In this document: positions 53,646 to 62,114 of the stretch, piece by piece
Numbering within the stretch: position 1 is the stretch's first letter
Layout of the letters: every line of letters begins with the position of its first letter
Source of the DNA: Marivivens donghaensis
GTDB lineage: Bacteria; Pseudomonadota; Alphaproteobacteria; Rhodobacterales; Rhodobacteraceae
Direction of reading: 5' to 3'
Length of the DNA: 64,000 bases
Assembly (NCBI RefSeq): GCF_030410045.1
Contig: NZ_JAUFRA010000001.1
Location: 62,001 to 126,000 of the forward strand
The notes under the pieces: generated by a model
The model's database searches: none
What the model was told of the DNA's origin: nothing
The model's input: only the letters and a program-made list of their open reading frames with translations
Program-made: the position numbers and the translations under genes

Positions 53646-54666
53646 GGACCAGCTAAAGGCCTACGCCATTGATGCCGGTTTTTCGGCAATGGGTGTGTGT
53701 CGGCCTGATGCAGTTCCTGAAATTGCGGATCGTCTGCAGGTTTTTGTGGACGAAGGGCGTCATGGCCAAATGGCGTGGATGGCCGAACGTATGAATTGGC
53801 GTGGCAATCCATCGGCGCTTTGGCCCGAGGCAAAGTCGGTCATTATGCTGGCCGAAGCTTATACGCCGAACCATGACCCGATGACGGTCGTGGGGCAGCC
53901 CGATAAGGCTGCGATTAGCGTTTATGCCCAGAACCGAGACTACCATGACGTCGTCAAAAAGCGCCTAAAGGCCGTCGGTCGCTGGTTGCTATCGCACTAC
54001 CCTGACGAACAGATCAAAGTTTTCGTCGATACGGCACCTGTGATGGAAAAGCCGCTCGGTCAGGCGGCGGGTCTTGGGTGGCAAGGCAAACACACTAACC
54101 TGCTGGGTCGCGAGCTGGGGAGTTGGTTCTTCATCGGCGCGATTTTCACGACGATTGAGTTCGAGCCTGATGCTGCAGAGCAAAGCCACTGTGGGTCATG
54201 CACTGCTTGCCTTTTGGCCTGCCCGACTGATGCGTTTCCCGCGCCGTATCAACTCGATGCGCGGCGGTGCATTTCATATCTAACCATTGAACACAGTGGG
54301 CCGGTTGACCTCGACCTCAGGGAAAAGCTCGGCAATCGGATTTACGGCTGCGATGATTGTCTTGCCGCCTGTCCATGGAACAAATTCGCGGTAGAGGCGC
54401 GGGAGGTCAAATATGCAGCTCGTGAGGACTTGATCGCGCCTGATCTGGCCGAACTGGTTTTGCTGGACGACGCTGCGTTTCGGGCAAAGTTCTCGGGCAG
54501 TCCAATCAAACGCATTGGGCGAAACAGATTTGTGCGTAACGTGTTGTATGCGATCGGAAATACGAGGGATGCTGCCTACATTCCGTTCGTTACGTCATTG
54601 TGTTCAGACCCCGACGCCACTGTTTCGGACGCCGCTCAATGGGCTATGGATCGCATTTCGCGCTAA
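53626..54666 (+). CDS. queG: Epoxyqueuosine reductase
   Basis: A 346-residue QueG. The cobalamin-binding N-terminal region contains the catalytic Asp in FVDTAPVMEKPLGQAAGLGWQ (about 133). Two 4Fe-4S clusters follow (CGSCTACLLACPTDAF, about 187-202; CDDCLAACPWNKF, about 243-255), then a HEAT-like C-terminus. It performs the last step of queuosine synthesis in tRNA. It overlaps the GST gene by 20 bases, so the two are coupled. Confidence 0.95.
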   Translation: MQTLISKDQLKAYAIDAGFSAMGVCRPDAVPEIADRLQVFVDEGRHGQMAWMAERMNWRGNPSALWPEAKSVIMLAEAYTPNHDPMTVVGQPDKAAISVYAQNRDYHDVVKKRLKAVGRWLLSHYPDEQIKVFVDTAPVMEKPLGQAAGLGWQGKHTNLLGRELGSWFFIGAIFTTIEFEPDAAEQSHCGSCTACLLACPTDAFPAPYQLDARRCISYLTIEHSGPVDLDLREKLGNRIYGCDDCLAACPWNKFAVEAREVKYAAREDLIAPDLAELVLLDDAAFRAKFSGSPIKRIGRNRFVRNVLYAIGNTRDAAYIPFVTSLCSDPDATVSDAAQWAMDRISR

Positions 54667-54704
54667 AATATGGTATGGCTTGATCCCGATAGGAGGAGAA
54701 TGCC

Positions 54705-54893
54705 ATGCAACGACATATCACCGATCATCCCAAAACCCGTTTGGAATCGCCGCGTGTTCGGGCCTACTTGGCCATCGATCGTCAGACCAAACGCCATCGC
54801 GTCTATGATGTTTTGCATCGCCAACACAAAGCATCAGGTTCGGAAACGGCCGTCGTGAAATTCTGCGAGATTGACCGCGGATACGACGCTTAA
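54705..54893 (+). CDS. Small basic protein of unknown function (62 residues)
   Basis: The ATG at 54705 has an excellent AGGAGGA at 54691-54697. The 62-residue product is rich in Arg, His and Lys (TDHPKTRLESPRVRAY, DRQTKRHRVYDVLHRQHK) and has no hydrophobic segment. This could suggest nucleic-acid binding. I recognise no family. Its stop overlaps the convergent kinase stop by three bases. Confidence 0.5.
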   Translation: MQRHITDHPKTRLESPRVRAYLAIDRQTKRHRVYDVLHRQHKASGSETAVVKFCEIDRGYDA

Positions 54894-57109
54894 TTCCTCG
54901 ACCCAGCCGTTTCGAGAAACAGGTGAAGCGAGATCGGATCGATCGGTTTGTTCAAAACCTCAACGCCGATATTCGCGCTTAAGGCTTGAACATCGATGTT
55001 TCGATTTGCCGTGATCAGGCGTGTTGGAACGCGCCCGATAAGGCTGCGCAACCGCTTGATCACGTCGGTTCCCAATTCGCCATTATCCAACTGGAAGTCG
55101 ATGAGCATCGCATCGGGCGCGAGGTCGATTTCGGTGATCAATCGGGCGGCTTCTTCGCCCGATGATACGTCGAGGACTTCAACGTTCCACTTTTCCAGCA
55201 GCAGCGTTAACGCGCGGCGCATGTCCAAATCGTTCTCGACGAGCAAAACAACAAGCCCGTCGTGCCGCCATGCCGTTTGAGCGGGCACGGAGAGCCGTGA
55301 TGGCGGAATATGTGTTGTGTCGTCAGCAAGCGGGACTGTGACCTTAAAGGCAGTGCCTTTGCCCTCAGTCGACTCGACTGTCAGCGGATGTCGCAACAAT
55401 GCGCATGCGCGGTCTACGATGGCCAGGCCAAGACCGAGGCCCTCGGATGCAGAGGATCGCGCGTTGAGGCGGTGGAATTCCTTGAAAATCGTTTCGTGTT
55501 CAGAGGCTGGAATCCCCGGCCCAGTATCCCACACCTCGACCCGCACCGAACGACGTGTTCTGCGGGTGCCGACCAGAACTGTGCCTTCGTTGGTGTAGCG
55601 AACTGCGTTGGAAATCAGGTTTTGAAGAATGCGTCGGATGTAGGTCGCATCTGATTTGACCCTTAGATCAGAGGGCAGGACCTTGAGCCGTAGTCCTTTT
55701 TTCGCAGCAATTGGTTCGAACTCGTCTCTCAGCTGGCGAAGTAGTGCACCCAGATCGATCTGGTGAATATCAACCGCAGCACGTCCTGATTCTAGTTTGG
55801 AAATGTCCAAGAGGGCTTCGATGATGTCTTGGACAGAGGTCAGCGCATTCTGCGCTTTGCTCACGACTTCACTGTGGCGTGGATCCGTGAGTTCCTCGCC
55901 GATTGACGACAAATAGAGCGTTGCAGCGGACAGTGGTTGCAGAAGGTCATGCGATGCCGCCGCCACAAAGCGTGAGCGTGATGCAATCGCCCGTTCCGCT
56001 ACCGCCAGCGCATCTTCGAGTTCGAGGGTGCGTTCCGTCACGCGCTGTTCGAGCGATTCATTGGCGAGCGACAGCGCGCGCGCCGCATCTTTTTCAGCGG
56101 TGATATCGGTGATCGAAATCACGAAGCCCTTGTCGGGCATCTCTTCCGCGAAGAGGTCAAACCACCGGGTTTCACCGCGTTTAAATTCGAATCTGAGCGG
56201 CGGGCGCGGATCGGTCCGCGTGACCCAGCGCATCAAGCCACCACCCGTCACATCACCTTCGATTGTGATATCGTTCTCGATGAGTTTGAGAATGATTTCG
56301 AAATCCAGTCCGATCCGAATTTGGGTCAGGGGGATGGACATGAGGTGCGCAAGCCGTTGGTTAAACCCCACGAGCCGCTGATTGTGGTCAAAAATTCCGA
56401 CGCCTTGGTTTATGTGTTCGAGCGTTGCGCGGATCAGTTTCGCCTGATCATCCATCAGACGACCACGCTCCATCCGCTCCATCCGAATGATGTCGGAAAT
56501 GTCGGTCTGCATGACCACGGTCTGCCCACCAGCCATGCGGTGTTCGCTCACCTGAACCCAGCGATCCCAGATCATGCGGACGTTGAACATCACATGTTCT
56601 TCGCCGTGGCGCAGCATCCGTTGCGCCACCCATGCCTCGGCGGATGAACCGTCGGGCAAGTGGAGGTATCGGCTACGGCTCACCATCCCGACATAGTCGT
56701 TAAAGCTAAGCCCAGGGCGCAACTGACTGCGAATGTCGGGCATGTGCATGCCGAAACGGCTGTTGCACATAATGAGTGTCCCGTCCGAGTCAAAAAGACC
56801 AAAGCCCTCTTGGATCGTTTCAATCGCGTTCGCGAGGTCAGAGCGGGCGCGTTCGGTTTCGAGGTTCGCCGTTGCGAGGCGCGCGTTGGATTCGTTCAAA
56901 AGGTCGAGCGCATGTTCGAGGTCGCGGGTGCGTTCGCGGACCTGCTCTTCCAAAAGGACTGCACGCTGGAACTGGGTATATGCCGCGCTGCGGTCGTCGT
57001 GATTCTGTTCGACACGCTGCATCAGCGCATCACAGATTTTCAGTAGCTTATCTCGCTGCCGTTCAATAGGTTCAGATAGGTCGATCAGAGTGAGCGAATT
57101 GGGTGTCAT
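54890..57109 (-). CDS. Hybrid sensor histidine kinase (NahK-like)
   Basis: A 739-residue soluble kinase with no membrane segment. A coiled-coil N-terminus (about 55-100) is followed by two PAS-like domains (about 90-225, IQEGFGLFDSDG; about 235-350, INQGVGIFDHNQ), a second coiled coil, HisKA with phospho-His387 (AASHDLLQPLSAA), a HATPase domain (NLISNAVRYTNEG, DTGPGIP, GLGLGLAIV), and a C-terminal receiver with phospho-Asp671 (LIDFQLDNGELG). This matches the NahK/ErcS-type kinases that pair with FIST proteins. It overlaps the FIST gene (ATGA). It probably acts on the response regulator at 58339. Confidence 0.9.
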   Translation of the reverse strand: MTPNSLTLIDLSEPIERQRDKLLKICDALMQRVEQNHDDRSAAYTQFQRAVLLEEQVRERTRDLEHALDLLNESNARLATANLETERARSDLANAIETIQEGFGLFDSDGTLIMCNSRFGMHMPDIRSQLRPGLSFNDYVGMVSRSRYLHLPDGSSAEAWVAQRMLRHGEEHVMFNVRMIWDRWVQVSEHRMAGGQTVVMQTDISDIIRMERMERGRLMDDQAKLIRATLEHINQGVGIFDHNQRLVGFNQRLAHLMSIPLTQIRIGLDFEIILKLIENDITIEGDVTGGGLMRWVTRTDPRPPLRFEFKRGETRWFDLFAEEMPDKGFVISITDITAEKDAARALSLANESLEQRVTERTLELEDALAVAERAIASRSRFVAAASHDLLQPLSAATLYLSSIGEELTDPRHSEVVSKAQNALTSVQDIIEALLDISKLESGRAAVDIHQIDLGALLRQLRDEFEPIAAKKGLRLKVLPSDLRVKSDATYIRRILQNLISNAVRYTNEGTVLVGTRRTRRSVRVEVWDTGPGIPASEHETIFKEFHRLNARSSASEGLGLGLAIVDRACALLRHPLTVESTEGKGTAFKVTVPLADDTTHIPPSRLSVPAQTAWRHDGLVVLLVENDLDMRRALTLLLEKWNVEVLDVSSGEEAARLITEIDLAPDAMLIDFQLDNGELGTDVIKRLRSLIGRVPTRLITANRNIDVQALSANIGVEVLNKPIDPISLHLFLETAGSRN

Positions 57110-58278
57110 TCACCATCCGGCGCAAAAATCGCCACCCCTGTCATCGTTTGGTTCACATGCATACTGTTGATCTGTTCGCCGTAGGTGGAGAACCCAACGA
57201 CGCGATTGTTCGCCATAATCTGGGACAAAGCCGTCGTCGCCTGTTTTTCCTGCGCTTCTACCCGTCGTAAGATACAATCGCAGGCAAAAATCGCATCAGG
57301 TTTACGGCCTTTTCCGATGGCATTGAGTTCCCGTTCCAAATGGGTGGCCATGTCCTCTGGTTCGGCAAGCGCGAGGACCAGCCCTTCGTCGATGGCTGAG
57401 AAGAACACCAAATCCCCATTGTCCAAGACACGCTGGATGGCGCGAACATGATGCGTGCCGCCAAAGCGCACGACCACGGGGTGGGCTGCAAAGGTAAAGG
57501 CGGATAGTTGTTCAGGGTCTTTGCCGAGCAACCGCGCATATTCGCGCGCGGCGGGCTCTGCATTGATCTTACGGACGATGCGGCGTTTCGGGTCGGCCTC
57601 TGTCACGACCATGCGAATTTCGGTTGGTTTCAGGTGATCGAGGCTAAACACATGGACAGGACAAATCGTGCGGACGAAACACAAAACAGCCGCGTGGGCA
57701 TGGACTTGACCATCCAGTGACACAAGCGTGGCACCAAAACGGTCGCCGTCACCCGCCGAGCCTCCAAACAAAGGGACAGGACCTAGTCCGCTTGAAATTG
57801 CAGAAACGACTTCGTCCTCTTTGACCGATAGACCATCCACGGCGAGGAATGCGAATTCATGCTGCCATTCTGGTGCTTGCGAGGTGAGGATGGTCCGCGT
57901 ACGGATCATTTGTCCGACGATTTCCTGTTGATCGAGGTCCTCAAGGTCGGGGATCAACATCGGTGCAGCCGCGAAATGGGATGCGGGAAGACCCATCGCT
58001 ACAATCGTCTTTTCGTCATAACCACCTCGGCCAAGCTCACCCGCGGTAGTGCACCCGATGACATGCTCAGTTGGTAACGCTTGCGTTGCTTCGGCAACGA
58101 CGGATTTAAAGTCCGAACAGGGGCTCGCAAACAGAATGACTAGCGCAAAAGGACCATCGCCCAATGCGTCGCTGAGTGCGGCAATAGGATCTTTAGCGTC
58201 ACAAGGTACCTGTGCCGACTTCACTATTCCTGTCAGATGAGTCGCTGCATCTAGTAACGACTTCCCGCTTCCTCCCAT
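57106..58278 (-). CDS. FIST domain signal transduction protein (NosP-like)
   Basis: A 390-residue FIST protein. The FIST N-domain spans about 35-225 (VIGCTTAGELGRGGYD, LFGGSAGDGDRF) and the FIST C-domain about 230-385 (YARLLGKD, C333-D-C335-I-L, VVGFSTYGEQ, NQTMTGV). It is translationally coupled to a hybrid kinase, the arrangement of NosP and NahK, where NosP senses NO through haem and inhibits the kinase. Whether this protein binds haem is not visible. It sits between the kinase and the regulator beside a PQQ alcohol dehydrogenase, so its ligand may instead be linked to alcohol oxidation. Confidence 0.87.
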   Translation of the reverse strand: MGGSGKSLLDAATHLTGIVKSAQVPCDAKDPIAALSDALGDGPFALVILFASPCSDFKSVVAEATQALPTEHVIGCTTAGELGRGGYDEKTIVAMGLPASHFAAAPMLIPDLEDLDQQEIVGQMIRTRTILTSQAPEWQHEFAFLAVDGLSVKEDEVVSAISSGLGPVPLFGGSAGDGDRFGATLVSLDGQVHAHAAVLCFVRTICPVHVFSLDHLKPTEIRMVVTEADPKRRIVRKINAEPAAREYARLLGKDPEQLSAFTFAAHPVVVRFGGTHHVRAIQRVLDNGDLVFFSAIDEGLVLALAEPEDMATHLERELNAIGKGRKPDAIFACDCILRRVEAQEKQATTALSQIMANNRVVGFSTYGEQINSMHVNQTMTGVAIFAPDGE

Positions 58279-58338
58279 AGCCCCCCTCCTTGGCTAATCG
58301 ACCCACGCGGGTGGCGAGTCGAAGGGATCGTATGCCTG

Positions 58339-59013
58339 TCAGGACATGTCGTGCAAGACAGATGCAAAGCTGGCCTCCTGTGCCATCAAAACCGCTTGTG
58401 TGCGGCTTTGGACACCCAGTTTGCGCATGATCGCCGTAACGTGTGCTTTTACCGTAGTTTCGGCAATTGTTAGATCATAAGCGATCTGTTTGTTAAGTTT
58501 TCCTTCGCAGATCAGCTGAAGAATACGGGCCTGTTGGCGTGTCAGTCGAGACAAGCGGGCAATGGCCTCTTCGTGGTCAGTCAGCGGTGTGTTTGGGTCT
58601 GTGTCGAGCGGAACACCTTCGGGGACGTAGCGTTCGCCACGTGCGATTTTGTCGAATGCCATGCGGAACACATCCCGCTGACTATGTTTGGGGACAAACC
58701 CTGTAGCACCCGCACGAATGCATGACCCAATCATTCGGTGGTCCGCCATGGATGACACAACGATAATCGGGGTTATGGGTACGGCTGTGCGCAGGCGGAT
58801 CAGGCCATCGAGGCCGCTCACGTCCGGCAAGTTCAGATCCAAGACAATGACGTCAGGCGTAGCGCCGTTCGCTATTTTCCGAAGGCCAGTTTCGAGATTC
58901 TCTGCCGTATCAATCTGCTGAATGGCAGCAACGGTCCGCAGGGTCATGGACAACGCATCGCAAAAGAGCGGGTGGTCGTCGATGATCAGGGCGGTTGCGA
59001 AAGTGTTTGTCAT
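58339..59013 (-). CDS. NarL/FixJ-type response regulator
   Basis: A 224-residue regulator. The receiver domain has the acidic pair IIDDHPLF, phospho-Asp59 (VLDLNLPD), the switch Ser (VVSSMAD) and Lys (VPKHS). A LuxR-type HTH spans about 160-215 (LTRQQARILQLICEGKLNKQIAYDL, TVKAHVTAIMRKLGV). This resembles the EraR/FlhR regulators that control PQQ alcohol dehydrogenases. I chose the ATG at 59013 because it places the receiver near the start; ATGs at 59019 and 59037 are alternatives, and none has a clear ribosome-binding site. Confidence 0.87.
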   Translation of the reverse strand: MTNTFATALIIDDHPLFCDALSMTLRTVAAIQQIDTAENLETGLRKIANGATPDVIVLDLNLPDVSGLDGLIRLRTAVPITPIIVVSSMADHRMIGSCIRAGATGFVPKHSQRDVFRMAFDKIARGERYVPEGVPLDTDPNTPLTDHEEAIARLSRLTRQQARILQLICEGKLNKQIAYDLTIAETTVKAHVTAIMRKLGVQSRTQAVLMAQEASFASVLHDMS

Positions 59014-59125
59014 GGGCATTGCGCGTAAAGGATACATGGTCAGAGTCCGGAGTTATCGGAACCCTAGGCTAACAGGGTAGCGGCCATCCTCCTACGACAC
59101 AAAGGTCTTATGTCAAAAACAAAGA

Positions 59126-59145
59126 AACGCGCCCGAAGGCGCGTT
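59126..59145 (-). terminator. Intrinsic terminator of the PQQ dehydrogenase gene
   Basis: Leftward, AACGCGCC (59145-59138) and GGCGCGTT (59133-59126) pair around a stable TTCG loop and are followed by TCTTTG. It lies 22 bases after the dehydrogenase stop. Confidence 0.85.
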
Positions 59146-59167
59146 CCAAAAGTTCATATTGGCTAGA

Positions 59168-60925
59168 TTAAGAGCCAGCGAGTTTGAATGTCCAAACCAT
59201 GCCACCTTGGTTCAGGTAGTTTACACGGTTTGCAACTTCGCCACCCCAGAGCGGAACAGCGCCACCCCAGCCAGATACGACCGACACATACTGCGCGCCG
59301 TCCATTTCCCAAGTGACAGGCTGACCAACGATGCCCGAACCAGTCTGGAAGGACCAAACTTCTTCGCCAGTTTCGTCGTTCAGTGCGATGAACTTGCCTT
59401 CAGGAGTGCCGAAGAACACCAGACCGCCAGCCGTGGTCATAACGCCACCCCAGAGCGGAGCTTCGTTGCGGTATTCCCACTTGATATCGCCCGAATCTGG
59501 GTCGATCGCTTTAAGCGAACCGATGTAGTCTTCGAACAGTGGTTTGATGGTGAAGCCCGAGCCGAGGTAGGCAGCGCCTTCGCGGTAGGTCACAGGCTCG
59601 TTCCAGATATCCATGCCCCATTCGTTCGACGGAACGTAGAAGTTACCGGTACGCTGAGAATAGGCCATCGGCATCCAGTTCTTACCACCGAGGAACGATG
59701 GAACAGCAAAGACCATTTCGCCTTTGTCGCCATCAGATGCCGCAGTCGGATCGCCAGGACGGTTGTCTTCGTTGTAGATCGGACGACCGTTTTCATCGAT
59801 GCCCGAAGCCCACGAAATGTCACGCACGAACGGCGTTGCATGTACGAACGCACCGTCTTCGCGGTTCAGAACGTAGAAGAAGCCGTTACGGTCAGCCGTT
59901 GCAAAGCGGTCGTTGCCGTCGCGGTCGGTGTAGGCAACCACTTCGTTCACACCGTCAAAGTCCCAGCCTTCGCGCGGGGTCGTTTGGAAGTGCCATTTGA
60001 TCTCGCCAGTTGCGGGATCGATACCAAGGCGGGATGCTGCGTAGAGGTTGTCGCCTGCGTTACCTTCGACAGGTGTGCCCGCGTTGCGGAGGTGCGAGTT
60101 CCAAGGCGCAGGGTTACCAGCACCAAAGACGAGCGTGTCAGTCTCGATGTCATACGAACCACCGAGCCACGTTGCGCCGCCGCCAGTTTTCCACATGTCG
60201 CCCGGCCAGGTCGCGTTGAGCGTGCCAGTCATGGTCGATTCTTCGCCATTCAGGGTGCCCATGTGACCTTCGATCACCGGACGGGTCCAGACGAGCTCAC
60301 CCGTTTCTGTGTCGCGTGCTTGGACTTCGCCAACGATACCGAATTCACCGCCCGAGTTACCGGTGATGATAAGGCCGTTCACGATGAGCGGTGCGGCTGT
60401 GTAGGAATAGCCAGCGCGGTAATCTGCAATTTTCTTGTTCCAAACAACGTCGCCAGTTTTCAGGTCCAATGCGACCAGGCGAGCGTCGAGAGTACCGAAG
60501 AAGATCTTGTCGCCGTAGATCGCAGCGCCACGGTTGATCACGTCACAGCAAGGCAAAATACCTTCGGGGAGACGAGCGTCGTATTGCCAAATTTCTTCGC
60601 CAGTGTGGACGTCAATCGCGTAGAGGCGCGAGTACGAACCAGTGACATACATAATGCCATCGTAAACAAGCGGCTGGGTTTCCTGACCACGCTGTTTTTC
60701 ACCGCCAAGCGAGAACGCCCATGCAGGCACAAGGTTCTGAACTGAGTCAGTGTTGATCTGATCCAACGGGCTGTAACGCTGAAGGTTACGACCCATACCG
60801 TTGGTCACGATTTGATCTGTAATGGTTTGGTCATTGGCCACTTCTTCTTCGGTGACCTGTGCGGTTGCCTGCGTTGATGCCAGTGCCATAAGGCTGACCG
60901 ACGCGGCCATGATGAAACGCTTCAT
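59168..60925 (-). CDS. PQQ-dependent alcohol dehydrogenase, ExaA/PedH type, predicted lanthanide enzyme
   Basis: A 585-residue exported quinoprotein. It has a signal peptide (MKRFIMAASVSLMALASTQATA) and eight-bladed propeller repeats. The adjacent disulfide cysteines are C126-C127 (LPCCDV), as in all quinoprotein alcohol dehydrogenases. The catalytic Asp322 lies in GWDFDGVNE. The residue two positions on, Asp324, is the extra acidic ligand found in lanthanide enzymes (XoxF, PedH); ExaA has Ser at this site. It oxidises alcohols in the periplasm and hands electrons to a cytochrome c, which is not in the window. Overall sequence is closer to ExaA than to XoxF as I recall them. It is transcribed divergently from the binding protein. 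Confidence 0.93.
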   Translation of the reverse strand: MKRFIMAASVSLMALASTQATAQVTEEEVANDQTITDQIVTNGMGRNLQRYSPLDQINTDSVQNLVPAWAFSLGGEKQRGQETQPLVYDGIMYVTGSYSRLYAIDVHTGEEIWQYDARLPEGILPCCDVINRGAAIYGDKIFFGTLDARLVALDLKTGDVVWNKKIADYRAGYSYTAAPLIVNGLIITGNSGGEFGIVGEVQARDTETGELVWTRPVIEGHMGTLNGEESTMTGTLNATWPGDMWKTGGGATWLGGSYDIETDTLVFGAGNPAPWNSHLRNAGTPVEGNAGDNLYAASRLGIDPATGEIKWHFQTTPREGWDFDGVNEVVAYTDRDGNDRFATADRNGFFYVLNREDGAFVHATPFVRDISWASGIDENGRPIYNEDNRPGDPTAASDGDKGEMVFAVPSFLGGKNWMPMAYSQRTGNFYVPSNEWGMDIWNEPVTYREGAAYLGSGFTIKPLFEDYIGSLKAIDPDSGDIKWEYRNEAPLWGGVMTTAGGLVFFGTPEGKFIALNDETGEEVWSFQTGSGIVGQPVTWEMDGAQYVSVVSGWGGAVPLWGGEVANRVNYLNQGGMVWTFKLAGS

Positions 60926-61010
60926 CTGTTCCTCCCGTTCTCGAATTCGAGGGTCTTAAGAAGGACGGATGGACTCCGCACTTCCTCCCCGCCGCAAGTA
61001 TTGGGAGCGT

Positions 61011-61039
61011 TTAATCCAAGGGGAATTACACCATGGTCG
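61011..61039 (-). promoter_or_regulatory. Predicted promoter of the PQQ dehydrogenase gene, -35 replaced by an operator repeat
   Basis: Leftward, GATTAA (61016-61011) is a reasonable -10 element. Seventeen bases upstream, where the -35 should be (61039-61034), lies operator repeat 1 rather than TTGACA. This is the layout of promoters that need an activator bound over the -35. The leader would be about 80 bases. This is inference by eye. Confidence 0.4.
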
Positions 61040-61086
61040 TAGCTATGGTCGTAGATGCAACTGCAGCAATTGCGCCTATGGTCGTA
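61033..61086. repeat. Three direct copies of ATGGTCGTA (candidate operators)
   Basis: The copies are at 61033-61042 (ATGGTCGTAG), 61045-61054 (CT before ATGGTCGTAG) and 61078-61086 (CT before ATGGTCGTA, then T). All point the same way. Start-to-start spacing is 12 and 33 bases. They fill the region between the divergent dehydrogenase and binding-protein genes. A fourth copy is at 63359-63368. Chance alone would give about 0.02 copies of a nine-base word in 2.3 kb, counting both strands. The nearby response regulator is the obvious candidate binder. Confidence 0.75.
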
Positions 61087-61111
61087 TTTCCGCAAAGCTG
61101 TGCGCTGATAG
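61083..61111 (+). promoter_or_regulatory. Predicted promoter of the binding-protein gene, -35 overlapping operator repeat 3
   Basis: TGATAG (61106-61111) is a plausible -10. The -35 position 17 bases before it (61083-61088) overlaps the end of repeat 3. A start near 61118 would leave about 19 leader bases including AGGGAGGA before the ATG at 61137. This mirrors the layout on the opposite strand. By eye only. Confidence 0.4.
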
Positions 61112-61136
61112 TGTTCCTTCAACTAGGGAGGAATAA

Positions 61137-62111
61137 ATGACTTTACTCAAGACGCTGGGTTCAGCGGCTGTTTGTGCCGTGATTGCAGCCTCTTCGGCCT
61201 TTGCCGAAACCCCAGTTTTGCGTGCTGCGGTCATGGAATCGGGCACAGTGAACTGGGAGCTGGACACGATCACCCATTACGGATTCGATGCGGATCACGG
61301 CTTTGACCTTGAAGTGACGGGCATGGGCGGTGGCAACGCGTCCCAGATCGCGTTCTTAGGCGGTGAAGCGGATGTAATCGTGTCGGATTGGCTCTGGGTT
61401 GCGCGTCAAAAAGCAGCCGGCGTTGATCTGGTTTTTATTCCATACTCTAAAGCGGTAGGTGGTCTGTTGGTGAAAGACGACAGCCCAGCACAGACCTTGG
61501 CCGACCTGAACGGCGCAAAAATCGGGATTGCTGGCGGGCCTCTTGATAAAAGCTGGCTGATCCTGCGTGCCTATGCGCAGCAAGAGTACGGCATGGACCT
61601 CGTTGCGCAGACTGAACAGGTTTTTGGCGCTCCGCCTCTGATTGCCGAAACGGCCCTTTCAGGTGAAACTCAAGGCGCGATCAATTTCTGGCATTGGGCC
61701 GCGAAAATGGAAGCGGGCGGGATGCACAGTCTGATCGATGTTTCGACGGCCGCAGAGGCTTTGGGGTTAGATCCTGAAACACCGTTGTTGGGCTATGTTT
61801 TGCACGGTGAGACTTTCGCCGAAAATCCTGATCTAGTTTACGCGCTGGCCGATGCGTCTGCCGATGCCAAGGCGTTGCTTGCGACTGATTCCTCTGCATG
61901 GGATCGTTTACGGGACCGTATGAACGCAAGGTCGGATGAGCAGTTCGAAGCTCTCAAGGCGGGCTTTATTGCGGGTATTCCTGCTGCTGGATCAGTTGAT
62001 GAAGAAGCCGCGGCGCGGATGATGGCGCTTATGATTGAACTTGGTGGTGCAGAGTTGGTGGGTGACATGACTGAAATGCCTTCGGGCATATTCCTTCAGC
62101 CACGGAACTAA
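61137..62111 (+). CDS. ABC transporter substrate-binding protein (NitT/TauT type)
   Basis: A 324-residue periplasmic protein. A signal peptide (LGSAAVCAVIAASSAFA, cleavage near FAE) precedes a type II binding fold: THYGFDADHGFDLEV, FLGGEADVIVSDWLWVARQ, FIPYSKAVGGLLVKDD, LNGAKIGIAGGPLDKSW. It belongs with SsuA/TauA-type proteins. It sits under the operator repeats and is divergent from the PQQ dehydrogenase, so its ligand may be the alcohol, a PQQ-related compound or a lanthanide carrier. An ATPase gene follows, but no matching permease gene. Confidence 0.85.
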   Translation: MTLLKTLGSAAVCAVIAASSAFAETPVLRAAVMESGTVNWELDTITHYGFDADHGFDLEVTGMGGGNASQIAFLGGEADVIVSDWLWVARQKAAGVDLVFIPYSKAVGGLLVKDDSPAQTLADLNGAKIGIAGGPLDKSWLILRAYAQQEYGMDLVAQTEQVFGAPPLIAETALSGETQGAINFWHWAAKMEAGGMHSLIDVSTAAEALGLDPETPLLGYVLHGETFAENPDLVYALADASADAKALLATDSSAWDRLRDRMNARSDEQFEALKAGFIAGIPAAGSVDEEAAARMMALMIELGGAELVGDMTEMPSGIFLQPRN

Positions 62112-62114
62112 GAA

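Noticed and set aside
59092..59098. CTACGAC upstream of the response regulator gene as a possible autoregulatory site
   Set aside because: Only seven bases match the operator, and the rest differs. It is too short to claim without conservation data.
59159..60745. A 528-residue open frame on the forward strand opposite the PQQ dehydrogenase
   Set aside because: The dehydrogenase is unmistakable, with all motifs in order. The opposite frame has no family features and owes its length to codon bias in a highly expressed gene.
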